Below are positions 1 to 5,705 of a stretch of 6,792 nt of DNA, one piece after another (the first letter of the stretch is position 1; each line of letters starts with the position of its first letter). The DNA comes from PALSA-243 sp049522755 (lineage in GTDB: Bacteria; Acidobacteriota; Terriglobia; Bryobacterales; Bryobacteraceae). The position numbers were made by a program, and so were the translations under genes. The notes under the pieces are model-generated. The model searched no databases, was not told the origin of the DNA, and was given only the letters and a program-made list of their open reading frames with translations. The DNA lies in NCBI GenBank assembly GCA_049522755.1, contig JBEKNN010000406.1:1-6792 (forward strand), in the 5' to 3' direction.

Positions 1-396
1 CCTCCCACGACCAACGGTAATCTGCTGTTTCTGACGATTTTGACTCTGTCGGTTTACGTCCGTTTGATCACGGTTCGGTTAGTAACCGAATTGCGGCCGG
101 AGCAGCTCTCGGTTGCCATGAAGGGCTTTTGGCGGCGGACTCGCGTTCCGGTTGCTGACATTCGCGCTGCCATAGCGGTTGAGTACGATCCGGCAGGCGA
201 ATACCGCGGCTACGGCGTCCGTTCCGGACCGCGGGGCCAAGCCTATATCGCGTCCGGCAATCAGGCAGTTCAACTGGAACTCACGGGCGGCCGTAAGCTG
301 CTGGTAGGGTCTCAACAGTCCAAGGAATTGACTCGCAAGATCGTCGAAGCGCAACGAGGGCTGTGGTCTCAACCAAGTGAAAACGCCGAAGGTTGA
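1..396 (+). CDS. Small membrane-anchored protein of unknown function, 5'-partial (DUF6141-like)
   Basis: The reading frame is open from the first base of the window to a TGA at 394-396, giving 131 visible residues, so the true start lies upstream. A TTG at 40 could serve as a start but would cut into a hydrophobic stretch (GNLLFLTILTLSVYV), which reads like the end of a transmembrane helix. After it come an R-L-V-T-E-L-R segment, a Y-x-P-x-x-E-Y-x-G-Y-G-V-R segment, an A-Y-x-x-S-G-N-x-A-V-Q-L-E-L segment and a G-R-K-L-L-V-G-S-Q segment. That order matches, from memory, a family of short bacterial proteins with N-terminal membrane helices and a beta-rich, PH-like cytosolic domain (I believe DUF6141). 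In relatives the motifs usually read GWGIR and AYNVSGNRGVQLEL, so this copy is somewhat diverged. The function is unknown. The family name is moderately sure; that this is a real gene is more sure. Confidence 0.72.
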   Translation, partial: PPTTNGNLLFLTILTLSVYVRLITVRLVTELRPEQLSVAMKGFWRRTRVPVADIRAAIAVEYDPAGEYRGYGVRSGPRGQAYIASGNQAVQLELTGGRKLLVGSQQSKELTRKIVEAQRGLWSQPSENAEG

Positions 397-510
397 TTGT
401 ACGCTTTCCGACGGAATGCGTGCGCGTTCCAGCACAAATTCTCACGAATCACTAATGCCTATACTACGTCTGAAGGATAGCGTCGCCTGCCTTTCGACCT
501 TTACGCTTGG
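397..510. other. Intergenic spacer with a weak hairpin
   Basis: This 114-bp gap separates the first gene from the first receiver gene. It holds a short inverted repeat, ggaatgc at 413-419 and gcgttcc at 424-430, with a GTGC loop and one G-U pair. No T-run follows it, so it is at best a weak terminator for the upstream gene. No convincing -35/-10 pair was found. No Shine-Dalgarno sequence sits close to the downstream ATG at 511; the nearest purine-rich run (gaagga, near 471-477) is too far away. Confidence 0.25.
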
Positions 511-1242
511 ATGATGGCCGGCACAACAACAGACTCGCAAATCGGAACTTGCGACGCGTCGATGCTGCAGGTGGCCGGACACGCGCCGGACATTCCTTCC
601 TATCGGTTTTCCTGTGTTTATCTGACCTCCTCCGGTCGCGCAGCCGCCCTGGTATCAACACTGGTGGCTTCCGCACAAATCCAGATTCACAGCGCCAATA
701 CGCTGGGTAACGCCAGGGCACGGCTACAAGCCACAAAGGCGCGGGTCATGCTGACCGACGTCACGTTCGAGAGAGGAGGCTGGGAGGATGCAGTGCGAAT
801 GGCGGCGCGTCTTTCATTCCGAGCTGCCCTCGTGTTGGTGTCGCCGTTCGTTGACCACCGGCTGTGGATCGACGCGCTGGAATGCGGAGCTTACGATCTG
901 ATCCTTGAACCTTTCCACGCGGAGGAACTGAGTTGGATCCTGGAAAACGCGCACTTGAGCGCAACCAGTCCTTGTTCGCGAAAAGCTGTCGTTTCCGCAG
1001 GGCTGCACCAAGAATGCCCTCTCTATGCCCCCGACAGCGTTGGTGACTATGAGTTGCCACCAACTCAGATGGAATCATCTATGGGCGAATCCTCCCATGA
1101 CGTCCGGGAATCTCCTATTTCCGGCGATCTTAATTGTGCCGCCGCATGTCCGCCTGATCGCAGTTCTTCGGCGCCCCTTGTGAGACGAATCGGAGACCCG
1201 GCCGTAGACGGGCCACGCAATTCACGGCTAATCTTACTCTGA
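511..1242 (+). CDS. Degenerate response-regulator receiver protein with long C-terminal tail
   Basis: The protein has 243 residues. Residues about 33-148 follow the receiver (REC) fold pattern: a first beta strand (FSCVYLTS), the phospho-acceptor strand MLTDVTF with Asp83 at the expected site, then a G-G-W-E-D-A loop and helix, a fourth strand LVLVS with Ser111 at the Thr/Ser position, and a final G-A-Y-D-L-I-L-E-P-F segment. The catalytic Lys before Pro-Phe is replaced by Glu133, and no acidic pair follows strand 1, so normal Mg-dependent phosphorylation is doubtful. Residues about 150-243 are rich in Ser, Pro, Cys and Asp and show no domain; there is no DNA-binding output domain. The start is uncertain: ATG codons at 511 and 514 lack a good ribosome site, and a later ATG at 562 would still keep the whole fold. 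The M48 protease gene follows on the same strand after 75 bp, so co-transcription is possible. It resembles the proteins at 4020-4616 and 4582-5103. Confidence 0.75.
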   Translation: MMAGTTTDSQIGTCDASMLQVAGHAPDIPSYRFSCVYLTSSGRAAALVSTLVASAQIQIHSANTLGNARARLQATKARVMLTDVTFERGGWEDAVRMAARLSFRAALVLVSPFVDHRLWIDALECGAYDLILEPFHAEELSWILENAHLSATSPCSRKAVVSAGLHQECPLYAPDSVGDYELPPTQMESSMGESSHDVRESPISGDLNCAAACPPDRSSSAPLVRRIGDPAVDGPRNSRLILL

Positions 1243-1305
1243 TCGTAGTATTTACTTGATAACGGCTGCGCACTACGCTCAGAGTGACTGGCGCCGCGGT
1301 CATAT

Positions 1306-1310
1306 GGAGG
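1306..1310 (+). promoter_or_regulatory. Shine-Dalgarno site of the M48 protease gene
   Basis: GGAGG lies seven bases ahead of the ATG at 1318, a strong and well-spaced ribosome site that fixes the start. An out-of-frame ATG at 1304-1306 overlaps it and is not the start. Confidence 0.8.
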
Positions 1311-1317
1311 GTATTCG

Positions 1318-2322
1318 ATGGCTCAGAGACCTCGCCGCTCGATTGGGAGACTTACCTTGGCATTTTGTCTTACGCTCTCACTCTTCCTCGCACAGGCCAA
1401 GAGCAAGGGCAAGGGCAAAGATCCAGACGCCATTGGCTGCCGCGATGTGGGTAAAGGCCTGAACTTCTACTCCCTTGAAAAGGAAGTTGCGCTCGGAAAG
1501 CAGATGGCACAGGAAGTCGAGCGGGATGCCAGGATCGTCTACGACCCAGTGATTGCCGAGTATGTCAGCCGCCTCGGACAGAACCTGGCGCGGAGTTCCG
1601 ACGCCAAAGTTCCGTTCACGATAAAGATATTGGATACCAGCGAGGTTAACGCATTCGCTCTGCCGGGCGGCTTCTTGTTCGTTAATTCCGGTCTGATTGC
1701 GATCGCCGGCAACGAGGCGGAACTCGCTGGCGTTATGGCCCACGAGATCGCTCACGTGGCAGCGCGTCACGGCACGCGCCAGGCGTCCAGGAGCGACCTT
1801 GCCCACTCTGCGACTCTTCCCTTCATCTTCGCTGGAGGTTGGACTGGATTTGCAGTCTATCAGGCGGCTAGCGCCGCCATTCCGATCGCTTTCCTCACGT
1901 TTTCCCGTGGGTTCGAGGCGGAAGCCGACATGCTGGGTCTCCAGTACATGTATAAGGCGGGGTACGATCCTACCGCGTTTGTCGACTTCTTCGAGAAGAT
2001 CGAGACACTGGAGAAAGAGGCGCCGGGGACGCTTGCCAAGGTGTTCTCAACGAATCCCATGACGGAAGATCGCATAAGAGCGGCCCAGAAGAATATCCAA
2101 AACCTGGAGTCACGCCATGAGTATCTATTGAATACTTCGGAATTCATTGACATTCGAACTCGTTTGGTCATGCTGCAGCGTGAACGAGACTTAGACGCCG
2201 GACCAAATGGCCGTCCAACCTTGCGGCGAACAGCCACCGGCGAAACCGCGGACAGTGATTCCGACGGCCAAGCAACCAAAACGGATACCGGCGATCGCAC
2301 CACTCTAAAGCGGCGGAACTGA
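1318..2322 (+). CDS. Exported M48-family zinc metalloprotease
   Basis: This is a zinc endopeptidase of the M48 family, the family that includes HtpX, BepA and LoiP; exported members act on misfolded or misassembled envelope proteins. The 334-residue product begins with basic residues and a hydrophobic core (about residues 11-25), then A-Q-A, a typical signal peptide, followed by a Lys/Gly-rich linker. The peptidase domain runs from about 50 to 270. It has S-L-E-K-E-V-A-L-G-K near 52-61, the N-A-F-A-L-P-G-G stretch at 111-118, the zinc motif H142-E143-I-A-H146, and a downstream S-R-G-F-E-A-E-A-D motif at 196-204, in which Glu200 is the likely third zinc ligand. All core active-site residues are present. 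There are no TPR repeats, unlike BepA. Residues about 293-334 form a Thr/Asp/Gly/Arg-rich, probably disordered tail. The gene converges with the HtrA-type protease gene. A bepA- or loiP-like role is inference, so no symbol is given. Confidence 0.93.
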   Translation: MAQRPRRSIGRLTLAFCLTLSLFLAQAKSKGKGKDPDAIGCRDVGKGLNFYSLEKEVALGKQMAQEVERDARIVYDPVIAEYVSRLGQNLARSSDAKVPFTIKILDTSEVNAFALPGGFLFVNSGLIAIAGNEAELAGVMAHEIAHVAARHGTRQASRSDLAHSATLPFIFAGGWTGFAVYQAASAAIPIAFLTFSRGFEAEADMLGLQYMYKAGYDPTAFVDFFEKIETLEKEAPGTLAKVFSTNPMTEDRIRAAQKNIQNLESRHEYLLNTSEFIDIRTRLVMLQRERDLDAGPNGRPTLRRTATGETADSDSDGQATKTDTGDRTTLKRRN

Positions 2323-2323
2323 C

Positions 2324-2337
2324 GCCGCGCGGGCGGC
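2324..2337. terminator. Possible small bidirectional terminator hairpin
   Basis: The 15-bp gap between the two convergent protease stop codons contains gccgc (2324-2328) and gcggc (2333-2337) around a four-base loop. The stem is GC-only but short, and no T-run follows on either strand. Its position between convergent genes is the main support. Confidence 0.25.
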
Positions 2338-3750
2338 TCATTCCATTTCGAACGCGATGTACTGAAGTCTGCTGGCGCGCTCGATTTGCAGCACCACCGC
2401 GTCTCCATGTTTGAAGCCGTCGATCATTTCCTGGAAGCTGGATAACACAGCGATCGGCAGGTTGTTGACCGCTTGAATAATATCGCCCTGCTGGAGGTCC
2501 AAGAGTTGGGTCTGGCCCTGAGACGCCCTGGCGGCCACAATAATGCCATAGGAGCGGCGAAGACCGGGCAGCAACCGGGCAACGTCTTTGTCGATCTCTA
2601 TGCAAAGGATGCCCAACCGGGGGATGAGATTCTTTTCCGGTGAAGCCAGCGACGCTAGCGGGTCCCATGGAGCCGATTGCTCCTTGACCCTCGTGGAGAC
2701 TGTGAGCCGGTAGTCGCCCCGCTGGATCACCAGGGCGATCGTTTCGCCGCCCTGGCGCCGGTAAATATCATCGTCGAACTGGCGCGCGGTTTCGACCGCA
2801 TGCGTATTGAGACTCAAGATGATGTCTCTGCGCTTGAACCCGGCAATATCGCCTGGGCTGTCTGGTTCCACATCGGCGATGACTACGCCCTGCGGCAGCG
2901 GCAGGCCCAGTCCTTTCGCCATTACCGGGGTGATGTCCTGAACGAAGAGTCCGATTGATCCGCGCGAAACCTTGCCCTTGGTCTTGAGTTGTTCGAACAC
3001 GTTGCGGACGACATTGCTAGGAATCGCAAAACCGAGACCTTCGTTCCCTCCGGAACGGCTCACGATGAACGTATTCAGTCCGATCAACAGGCCCTGCGTA
3101 TCCACGAGAGCGCCGCCGCTATTACCCGGGTTGATCGAAGCGTCGGTTTGGATATAGAGGATGGGATTATCGTCGCTTACGGCCCTGGCGGGGGAACTGA
3201 CTACGCCCATAGAAATCGAATTGCGCAAGCCCATCGGACTGCCGATCGCAAAGACCAGGTCTCCTTGACGGAGTCTGTCGGAATCGCCAAAAAGCAACGA
3301 AGGGAGCCCACTCTCACCAATTCGAATCAGCGCCAGGTCCGATTCCGAATCCATGCCAATAACGCGCGCGTCCATGCTGCGTGTTTGCGGGATCGGCGCG
3401 GAATCAAGATTACCAGTGGGGGTCGATACCTCAGGGATCAGAACTTGCAAGCGTACCGCCCCCTGAACGACGTGGGCATTGGTCATGATATAGCCGGCGG
3501 GGTCCACGATCACGCCGGATCCGCTTGAATTCTGGCGCGAGATTCGGGTTGCAGTCTGGCTCTTTTCATCATCAATGGTGGCGTATCCGGTCACCAGGAT
3601 CTCAACCACCGCTGGAGAGACACGGTTGGTTAGTTGCCGGATAGAGCCGCTAAGCTGGGTCAGAGGGTTTTTCTTGCCCGGCATCTGCGCGACTGCGAAC
3701 TGCGCTCCAGCGGCTACGAGCGCCAAACCGGCCGTTACGCGGCACTTCAT
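2338..3750 (-). CDS. HtrA/DegP-type periplasmic serine protease with two PDZ domains
   Basis: This is a trypsin-like (S1C) protease and chaperone of the HtrA family, expected to degrade or hold misfolded proteins outside the cytoplasm. The 470-residue product has a signal peptide at residues 1-21 (M-K-C-R, then a hydrophobic Ala/Leu/Val core, cut after A-V-A). The protease domain covers about 38-260. The catalytic triad is complete: His93 in T-N-A-H-V-V, Asp138 in S-D-L-A-L-I and Ser211 in G-N-S-G-G-A. The segment between His93 and Asp138 carries a Pro/Ser/Thr-rich stretch (about 105-125) that looks slightly longer than usual. PDZ1 spans about 264-352 (starting G-S-I-G-L-F-V-Q) and PDZ2 about 375-468. 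Two PDZ domains is the DegP/DegQ arrangement; DegS has one. The start is fixed by AGGAG (minus strand) nine bases upstream. The gene is convergent with the M48 protease gene and divergent from the receiver-like gene at 4020. Which of DegP, DegQ or MucD it matches best cannot be decided here. Confidence 0.95.
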   Translation of the reverse strand: MKCRVTAGLALVAAGAQFAVAQMPGKKNPLTQLSGSIRQLTNRVSPAVVEILVTGYATIDDEKSQTATRISRQNSSGSGVIVDPAGYIMTNAHVVQGAVRLQVLIPEVSTPTGNLDSAPIPQTRSMDARVIGMDSESDLALIRIGESGLPSLLFGDSDRLRQGDLVFAIGSPMGLRNSISMGVVSSPARAVSDDNPILYIQTDASINPGNSGGALVDTQGLLIGLNTFIVSRSGGNEGLGFAIPSNVVRNVFEQLKTKGKVSRGSIGLFVQDITPVMAKGLGLPLPQGVVIADVEPDSPGDIAGFKRRDIILSLNTHAVETARQFDDDIYRRQGGETIALVIQRGDYRLTVSTRVKEQSAPWDPLASLASPEKNLIPRLGILCIEIDKDVARLLPGLRRSYGIIVAARASQGQTQLLDLQQGDIIQAVNNLPIAVLSSFQEMIDGFKHGDAVVLQIERASRLQYIAFEME

Positions 3751-3753
3751 AGT

Positions 3754-3764
3754 CCACCTCTCCT
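3754..3764 (-). promoter_or_regulatory. Shine-Dalgarno region of the HtrA-type gene
   Basis: On the minus strand the sequence reads AGGAGAGGTGG just ahead of the ATG at 3750-3748. AGGAG (3764-3760) is nine bases from the start codon, which supports this start and the full signal peptide. Confidence 0.7.
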
Positions 3765-3780
3765 AATTATCCAGCCAATC

Positions 3781-3816
3781 GCGCAAGAGCTGAAATACTT
3801 ACCCCGCAATTTGCGC
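3781..3816. repeat. GCGCAA/TTGCGC inverted repeats upstream of the HtrA-type gene
   Basis: Between 31 and 66 bases upstream of the protease start, GCGCAA (3781-3786) is matched by TTGCGC (3811-3816). The second copy is itself part of a small perfect dyad, CGCAA-T-TTGCG (3805-3815). Such clustered half-sites could be an operator for the protease gene, but they are short and no bound regulator is known from this window. Confidence 0.3.
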
Positions 3817-3903
3817 CGCCTTGGAGCAATTCGATACGCTACTATTCAAAATCCACCGCCATACTCAGTTCAGACGATAGAATCGCTGTTCAAAATGGTC
3901 TAC

Positions 3904-4006
3904 CTTGTAAACAAGCGACACCCTGGGCCGTCCGCGACACGTTGGCAAGCCGTTCCTCGACCCACCCCTGAGGCGGACGGCCCAGTTCAGTATAGGGGTC
4001 GCTTGT
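3904..4006 (+). repeat. Compound inverted repeat in the leader of the second receiver gene
   Basis: Two separate stems nest in one structure. The outer arm acaagcgac (3911-3919) pairs with gtcgcttgt (3998-4006). The inner arm tgggccgtccg (3924-3934) pairs with cggacggccca (3974-3984). The left side has four unpaired bases between the stems, the right side thirteen, and a 39-base loop lies inside. In addition CTTGT (3904-3908) can pair with ACAAG (3911-3915), which is also part of the outer arm, so two alternative folds compete. The structure ends one base before the AGGGAG ribosome site (4008-4013) of the gene at 4020. It could be a leader regulatory RNA, an operator or a small mobile or REP-like repeat. 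Confidence 0.6.
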
Positions 4007-4007
4007 C

Positions 4008-4013
4008 AGGGAG
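4008..4013 (+). promoter_or_regulatory. Shine-Dalgarno site of the second receiver gene
   Basis: AGGGAG sits six bases ahead of GTG at 4020 and nine ahead of ATG at 4023, so either codon may start the protein. The site directly abuts the outer stem of the upstream inverted repeat. Confidence 0.55.
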
Positions 4014-4019
4014 AACACA

Positions 4020-4616
4020 GTGATGAACCCGGCGACGGCTATCCTGAGACGGCTTCGAAGTATAAGCCGCGCGAAAAGTGCGTCAATCCAGGCTCTGGCG
4101 CCAGCGCGGCGCCAACCCGCGCCGATAACGCCAATTCTTCTACTCTCAGCCCTCGAATCCGACCAATATTTCATGCAAGACCTTCTGAAAGGTACCAGGT
4201 ACGTGCTGGCTAGCGCGGCCAACTGGCATCGGGCGCAAAGGTTTATGGGCGCCATGGTTTTCCCGGTCATATTGTACGATCGGCTCTTTGACATCGCCGA
4301 CTGGCGATTAGCCGCAATACGCCTTGCTAGTTCCTGTGGAAGCCCCTCGGTCCTGGTGCTATCGCAGACGCGCGACGACGAACTTCGGGACGAACTCATC
4401 AGAATTGGAGGGTTTGACGTCCTAGTACGGCCGCTTGAATTCGACGTCTTGCAGATTCTCGACTTTGCCACCGCCCACTTCGCTCTCCCCACGCCGCGTC
4501 CGCAACCGGGTGTACCGTCTCGGGTGGATTTCCAGGCGCTGCGGCAGGACCAGCCCGGAGTTGATTCGGGACTCCATTTCATCATGCGTCGGCTCCCGGA
4601 GAGTGGAGAGATCTGA
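4020..4616 (+). CDS. Degenerate response-regulator receiver protein
   Basis: The product has 198 residues from GTG at 4020 (197 from ATG at 4023). An Arg/Ala-rich N-terminal extension of about 35 residues comes first. Residues about 37-155 follow the receiver pattern: strand I-L-L-L-S with an E-S-D acidic group at 46-48; V-I-L-Y-D with Asp87 at the phospho-acceptor site and a D-W motif seven residues later; strand V-L-V-L-S with Ser115; and G-G-F-D-V-L-V-R-P. The canonical Lys before Pro is Arg137 here. It is the least degenerate of the three copies around strand 1. The last 40 residues, rich in Pro and Gln, show no domain, and there is no output domain. Its 3' end overlaps the convergent third receiver gene by 35 bp. 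The longer antisense frame over this gene has no recognisable domain. The role is unknown; a protein-protein signalling module is the natural guess. Confidence 0.75.
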   Translation: MMNPATAILRRLRSISRAKSASIQALAPARRQPAPITPILLLSALESDQYFMQDLLKGTRYVLASAANWHRAQRFMGAMVFPVILYDRLFDIADWRLAAIRLASSCGSPSVLVLSQTRDDELRDELIRIGGFDVLVRPLEFDVLQILDFATAHFALPTPRPQPGVPSRVDFQALRQDQPGVDSGLHFIMRRLPESGEI

Positions 4617-5103
4617 TCTCCGAAATCCGCGCAATGGCATGTTGTGCGCCGGAGTGGCTGCGCCTGGAAAAGATCTCCTCTTGCAAGGCTCGGCGGTCTT
4701 TCGATGCCTCGTGGACAACTCGTATCAATCTTCGTACCTCCTCGAACTGAAATGGCTTCCAGACAATGCCACAAGCGCCCCGTTTAAACAAATCTCCCAG
4801 GAATGGTCTGTCGACCGGATCGGCGATGACGAGCATTGTCACCAGAGGATGGCTGTCACCGAGCACGCTTAGAGCACGTTGCCAGAAGCCGTCCACGAAT
4901 ATCACATCCGAAAGAAGAACGGTGCTCTCGGTCGCCGTAAGCAGAAAATCCGCTTGATCCAGGGATTCCGCGTGGTGCATTCGGATACCGGTGCGTCCGA
5001 ATACATTTCGCAGGAACGTGAACTCGGAACGAAATGAAGTCAGAACCACACAGTCTATGTACAGGTCAGTTGGCTGTCTCTTGCGGACGGGTTGATTTAG
5101 CAT
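4582..5103 (-). CDS. Degenerate response-regulator receiver protein
   Basis: From the ATG at 5103 the product has 173 residues. That start is preferred because GGAG lies five bases upstream on the minus strand; the in-frame ATG at 5145 adds 14 residues but has no clear ribosome site. Residues about 15-132 match the receiver fold: strand D-C-V-V-L; V-L-L-S-D-V with Asp66 at the phospho-acceptor site followed by D-G-F-W; strand M-L-V-I-A; and G-A-C-G-I-V-W-K-P-F with the conserved Lys116. The Thr/Ser of strand 4 is replaced by Ala94, and the acidic pair after strand 1 is missing. The final 40 residues are charged (Arg/Glu/Ser), may form a helix, and show no domain. The L-S-D-V-I-F-V-D-G-F-W stretch closely parallels L-T-D-V-T-F-E-R-G-G-W of the first receiver, supporting paralogy. 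It converges on the second receiver gene with a 35-bp overlap. Confidence 0.78.
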   Translation of the reverse strand: MLNQPVRKRQPTDLYIDCVVLTSFRSEFTFLRNVFGRTGIRMHHAESLDQADFLLTATESTVLLSDVIFVDGFWQRALSVLGDSHPLVTMLVIADPVDRPFLGDLFKRGACGIVWKPFQFEEVRRLIRVVHEASKDRRALQEEIFSRRSHSGAQHAIARISEIRSLHSPGADA

Positions 5104-5396
5104 GAAATCTCCAAGTGTCGATGCTTGCCTAGGTCCTGACTCCATACTAGGCCCCGAGGCCCGCGGCGAGAATACTGTAAACGAGGTACGCTGCTGAAAT
5201 TAGAACAGTAAGGATGCATCATCAAGCGCCCAAGTCAACTGGATCGGCGGGGGCGGCAGCCGGTTGCATTCGGCACATGAGGGCCCCAAGATCTGCGATC
5301 GACAGGCCGGTGATACTCGTATTTTTCCCGGAAACTACCTGATCTGCGGTATTTTTCGGCTCGCGGGCAAATCGTATTCTGGATTCGGGGTCGCGT
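5104..5396. other. Gene-poor intergenic stretch
   Basis: No convincing gene was found here on either strand; the short frames crossing it have no recognisable domain. It carries the weak minus-strand promoter candidate, an inverted pair TACTGT (5173-5178) and ACAGTA (5205-5210) that brackets the candidate -10, and two short direct repeats: gatctgcg at 5290-5297 and 5341-5348, and gtatttttc at 5319-5327 and 5349-5357. Confidence 0.4.
5197..5225 (-). promoter_or_regulatory. Candidate promoter of the third receiver gene
   Basis: On the minus strand TTGATG (5225-5220) is followed after 17 bases by TAATTT (5202-5197). The first box matches four of six bases of the -35 consensus and the second about three of six of the -10. 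It points toward the ATG at 5103. Spacing is ideal but the boxes are weak, and sigma-factor preferences in this phylum differ. Confidence 0.25.
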
Positions 5397-5663
5397 ATGG
5401 CCAGAAGGGCATGGACGACGGGATCGCGAGGTTGGAGTATCGCTCTCGCGCTGCGGCTAGCCGGCGCTTTTGCGCAAAATCCGCCAGCCGAGCCCTCGCA
5501 TCCTCAAGACCTAAGCGCCGATTCAGTGATTCGCATCGACGTCAGACGTGAAGTTCACGCGACCAGCGGACGGTCTCAGCCGAAGACTGTGGAAGTGGTA
5601 GCCAGGACCTTCGGCGGCAGTTTGGGTGTGGCTCCCATCCTGGACAAATCTTCGAAAATCTGA
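5397..5663 (+). pseudogene. Possible 5' stub of a secreted-protein gene next to the IS
   Basis: An 88-codon frame begins with Arg-rich residues, a hydrophobic core (W-S-I-A-L-A-L-R-L-A-G-A, about residues 13-24) and A-F-A-Q, which resembles a signal peptide with a cleavage site. A Pro-rich linker and S-V-I-R-I-D-V (residues 43-49) follow. In Acidobacteriota this pattern often opens secreted proteins such as VWA-domain proteins, where the strand continues for hundreds of residues. Here the frame becomes unrecognisable after about residue 50 and stops at 5661-5663, inside a hairpin just upstream of the transposase. The reading is that an insertion or decay removed the rest. No good ribosome site is visible, so it may also be chance. 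Confidence 0.3.
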
Positions 5664-5689
5664 TAGAACAAGCTGTCGAAGGTTGTCCA
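5641..5689 (+). repeat. Imperfect hairpin just upstream of the transposase gene
   Basis: tggacaaatcttcga (5641-5655) is nearly the reverse complement of tcgaaggttgtcca (5676-5689), leaving a 20-base loop. A smaller pair, ccagga (5602-5607) and tcctgg (5638-5643), lies just before it and overlaps the left arm. The hairpin ends seven bases before the ribosome site of the transposase. It may be part of the IS left end, or a structure that limits read-through or translation of the transposase. Confidence 0.55.
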
Positions 5690-5705
5690 AAACGCGGGAG
5701 GGGCG

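Noticed and set aside
761..1078. Minus-strand frame opposite the first receiver gene
   Set aside because: No recognisable domain; the plus strand shows a receiver pattern across the same bases.
1234..1263. Possible promoter ahead of the M48 gene (GATAAC box)
   Set aside because: The -10-like box matches four of six bases, but no -35 box lies at a suitable distance, so it was not called.
1860..2408. Minus-strand frame antisense to the M48 protease
   Set aside because: Serine/arginine-rich shadow translation without motifs; the plus-strand gene carries the zinc site.
2168..2668. Minus-strand frame overlapping the ends of the two protease genes
   Set aside because: It lies in another frame of the HtrA-type gene and antisense to the M48 gene; the product has no domain and both real genes have intact active sites.
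2989..3528. Plus-strand frame opposite the HtrA-type gene
   Set aside because: Antisense shadow of a conserved protease domain; no domain and no ribosome site.
3890..4774. Long minus-strand open frame (294 codons) opposite the second receiver gene
   Set aside because: Its translation is Arg/Ser-rich with no recognisable domain, and it covers both the second receiver gene and the end of the third, which have clear fold patterns and better ribosome sites.
5290..5357. Short direct repeats gatctgcg and gtatttttc, considered as CRISPR-like or iteron repeats
   Set aside because: Only two copies of each, eight to nine bases long and with unequal spacing, so neither an array nor an origin is supported.
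5264..5551. 95-codon plus-strand frame in the intergenic region
   Set aside because: No domain, no signal peptide and no ribosome site; it overlaps the more plausible signal-peptide frame at 5397.
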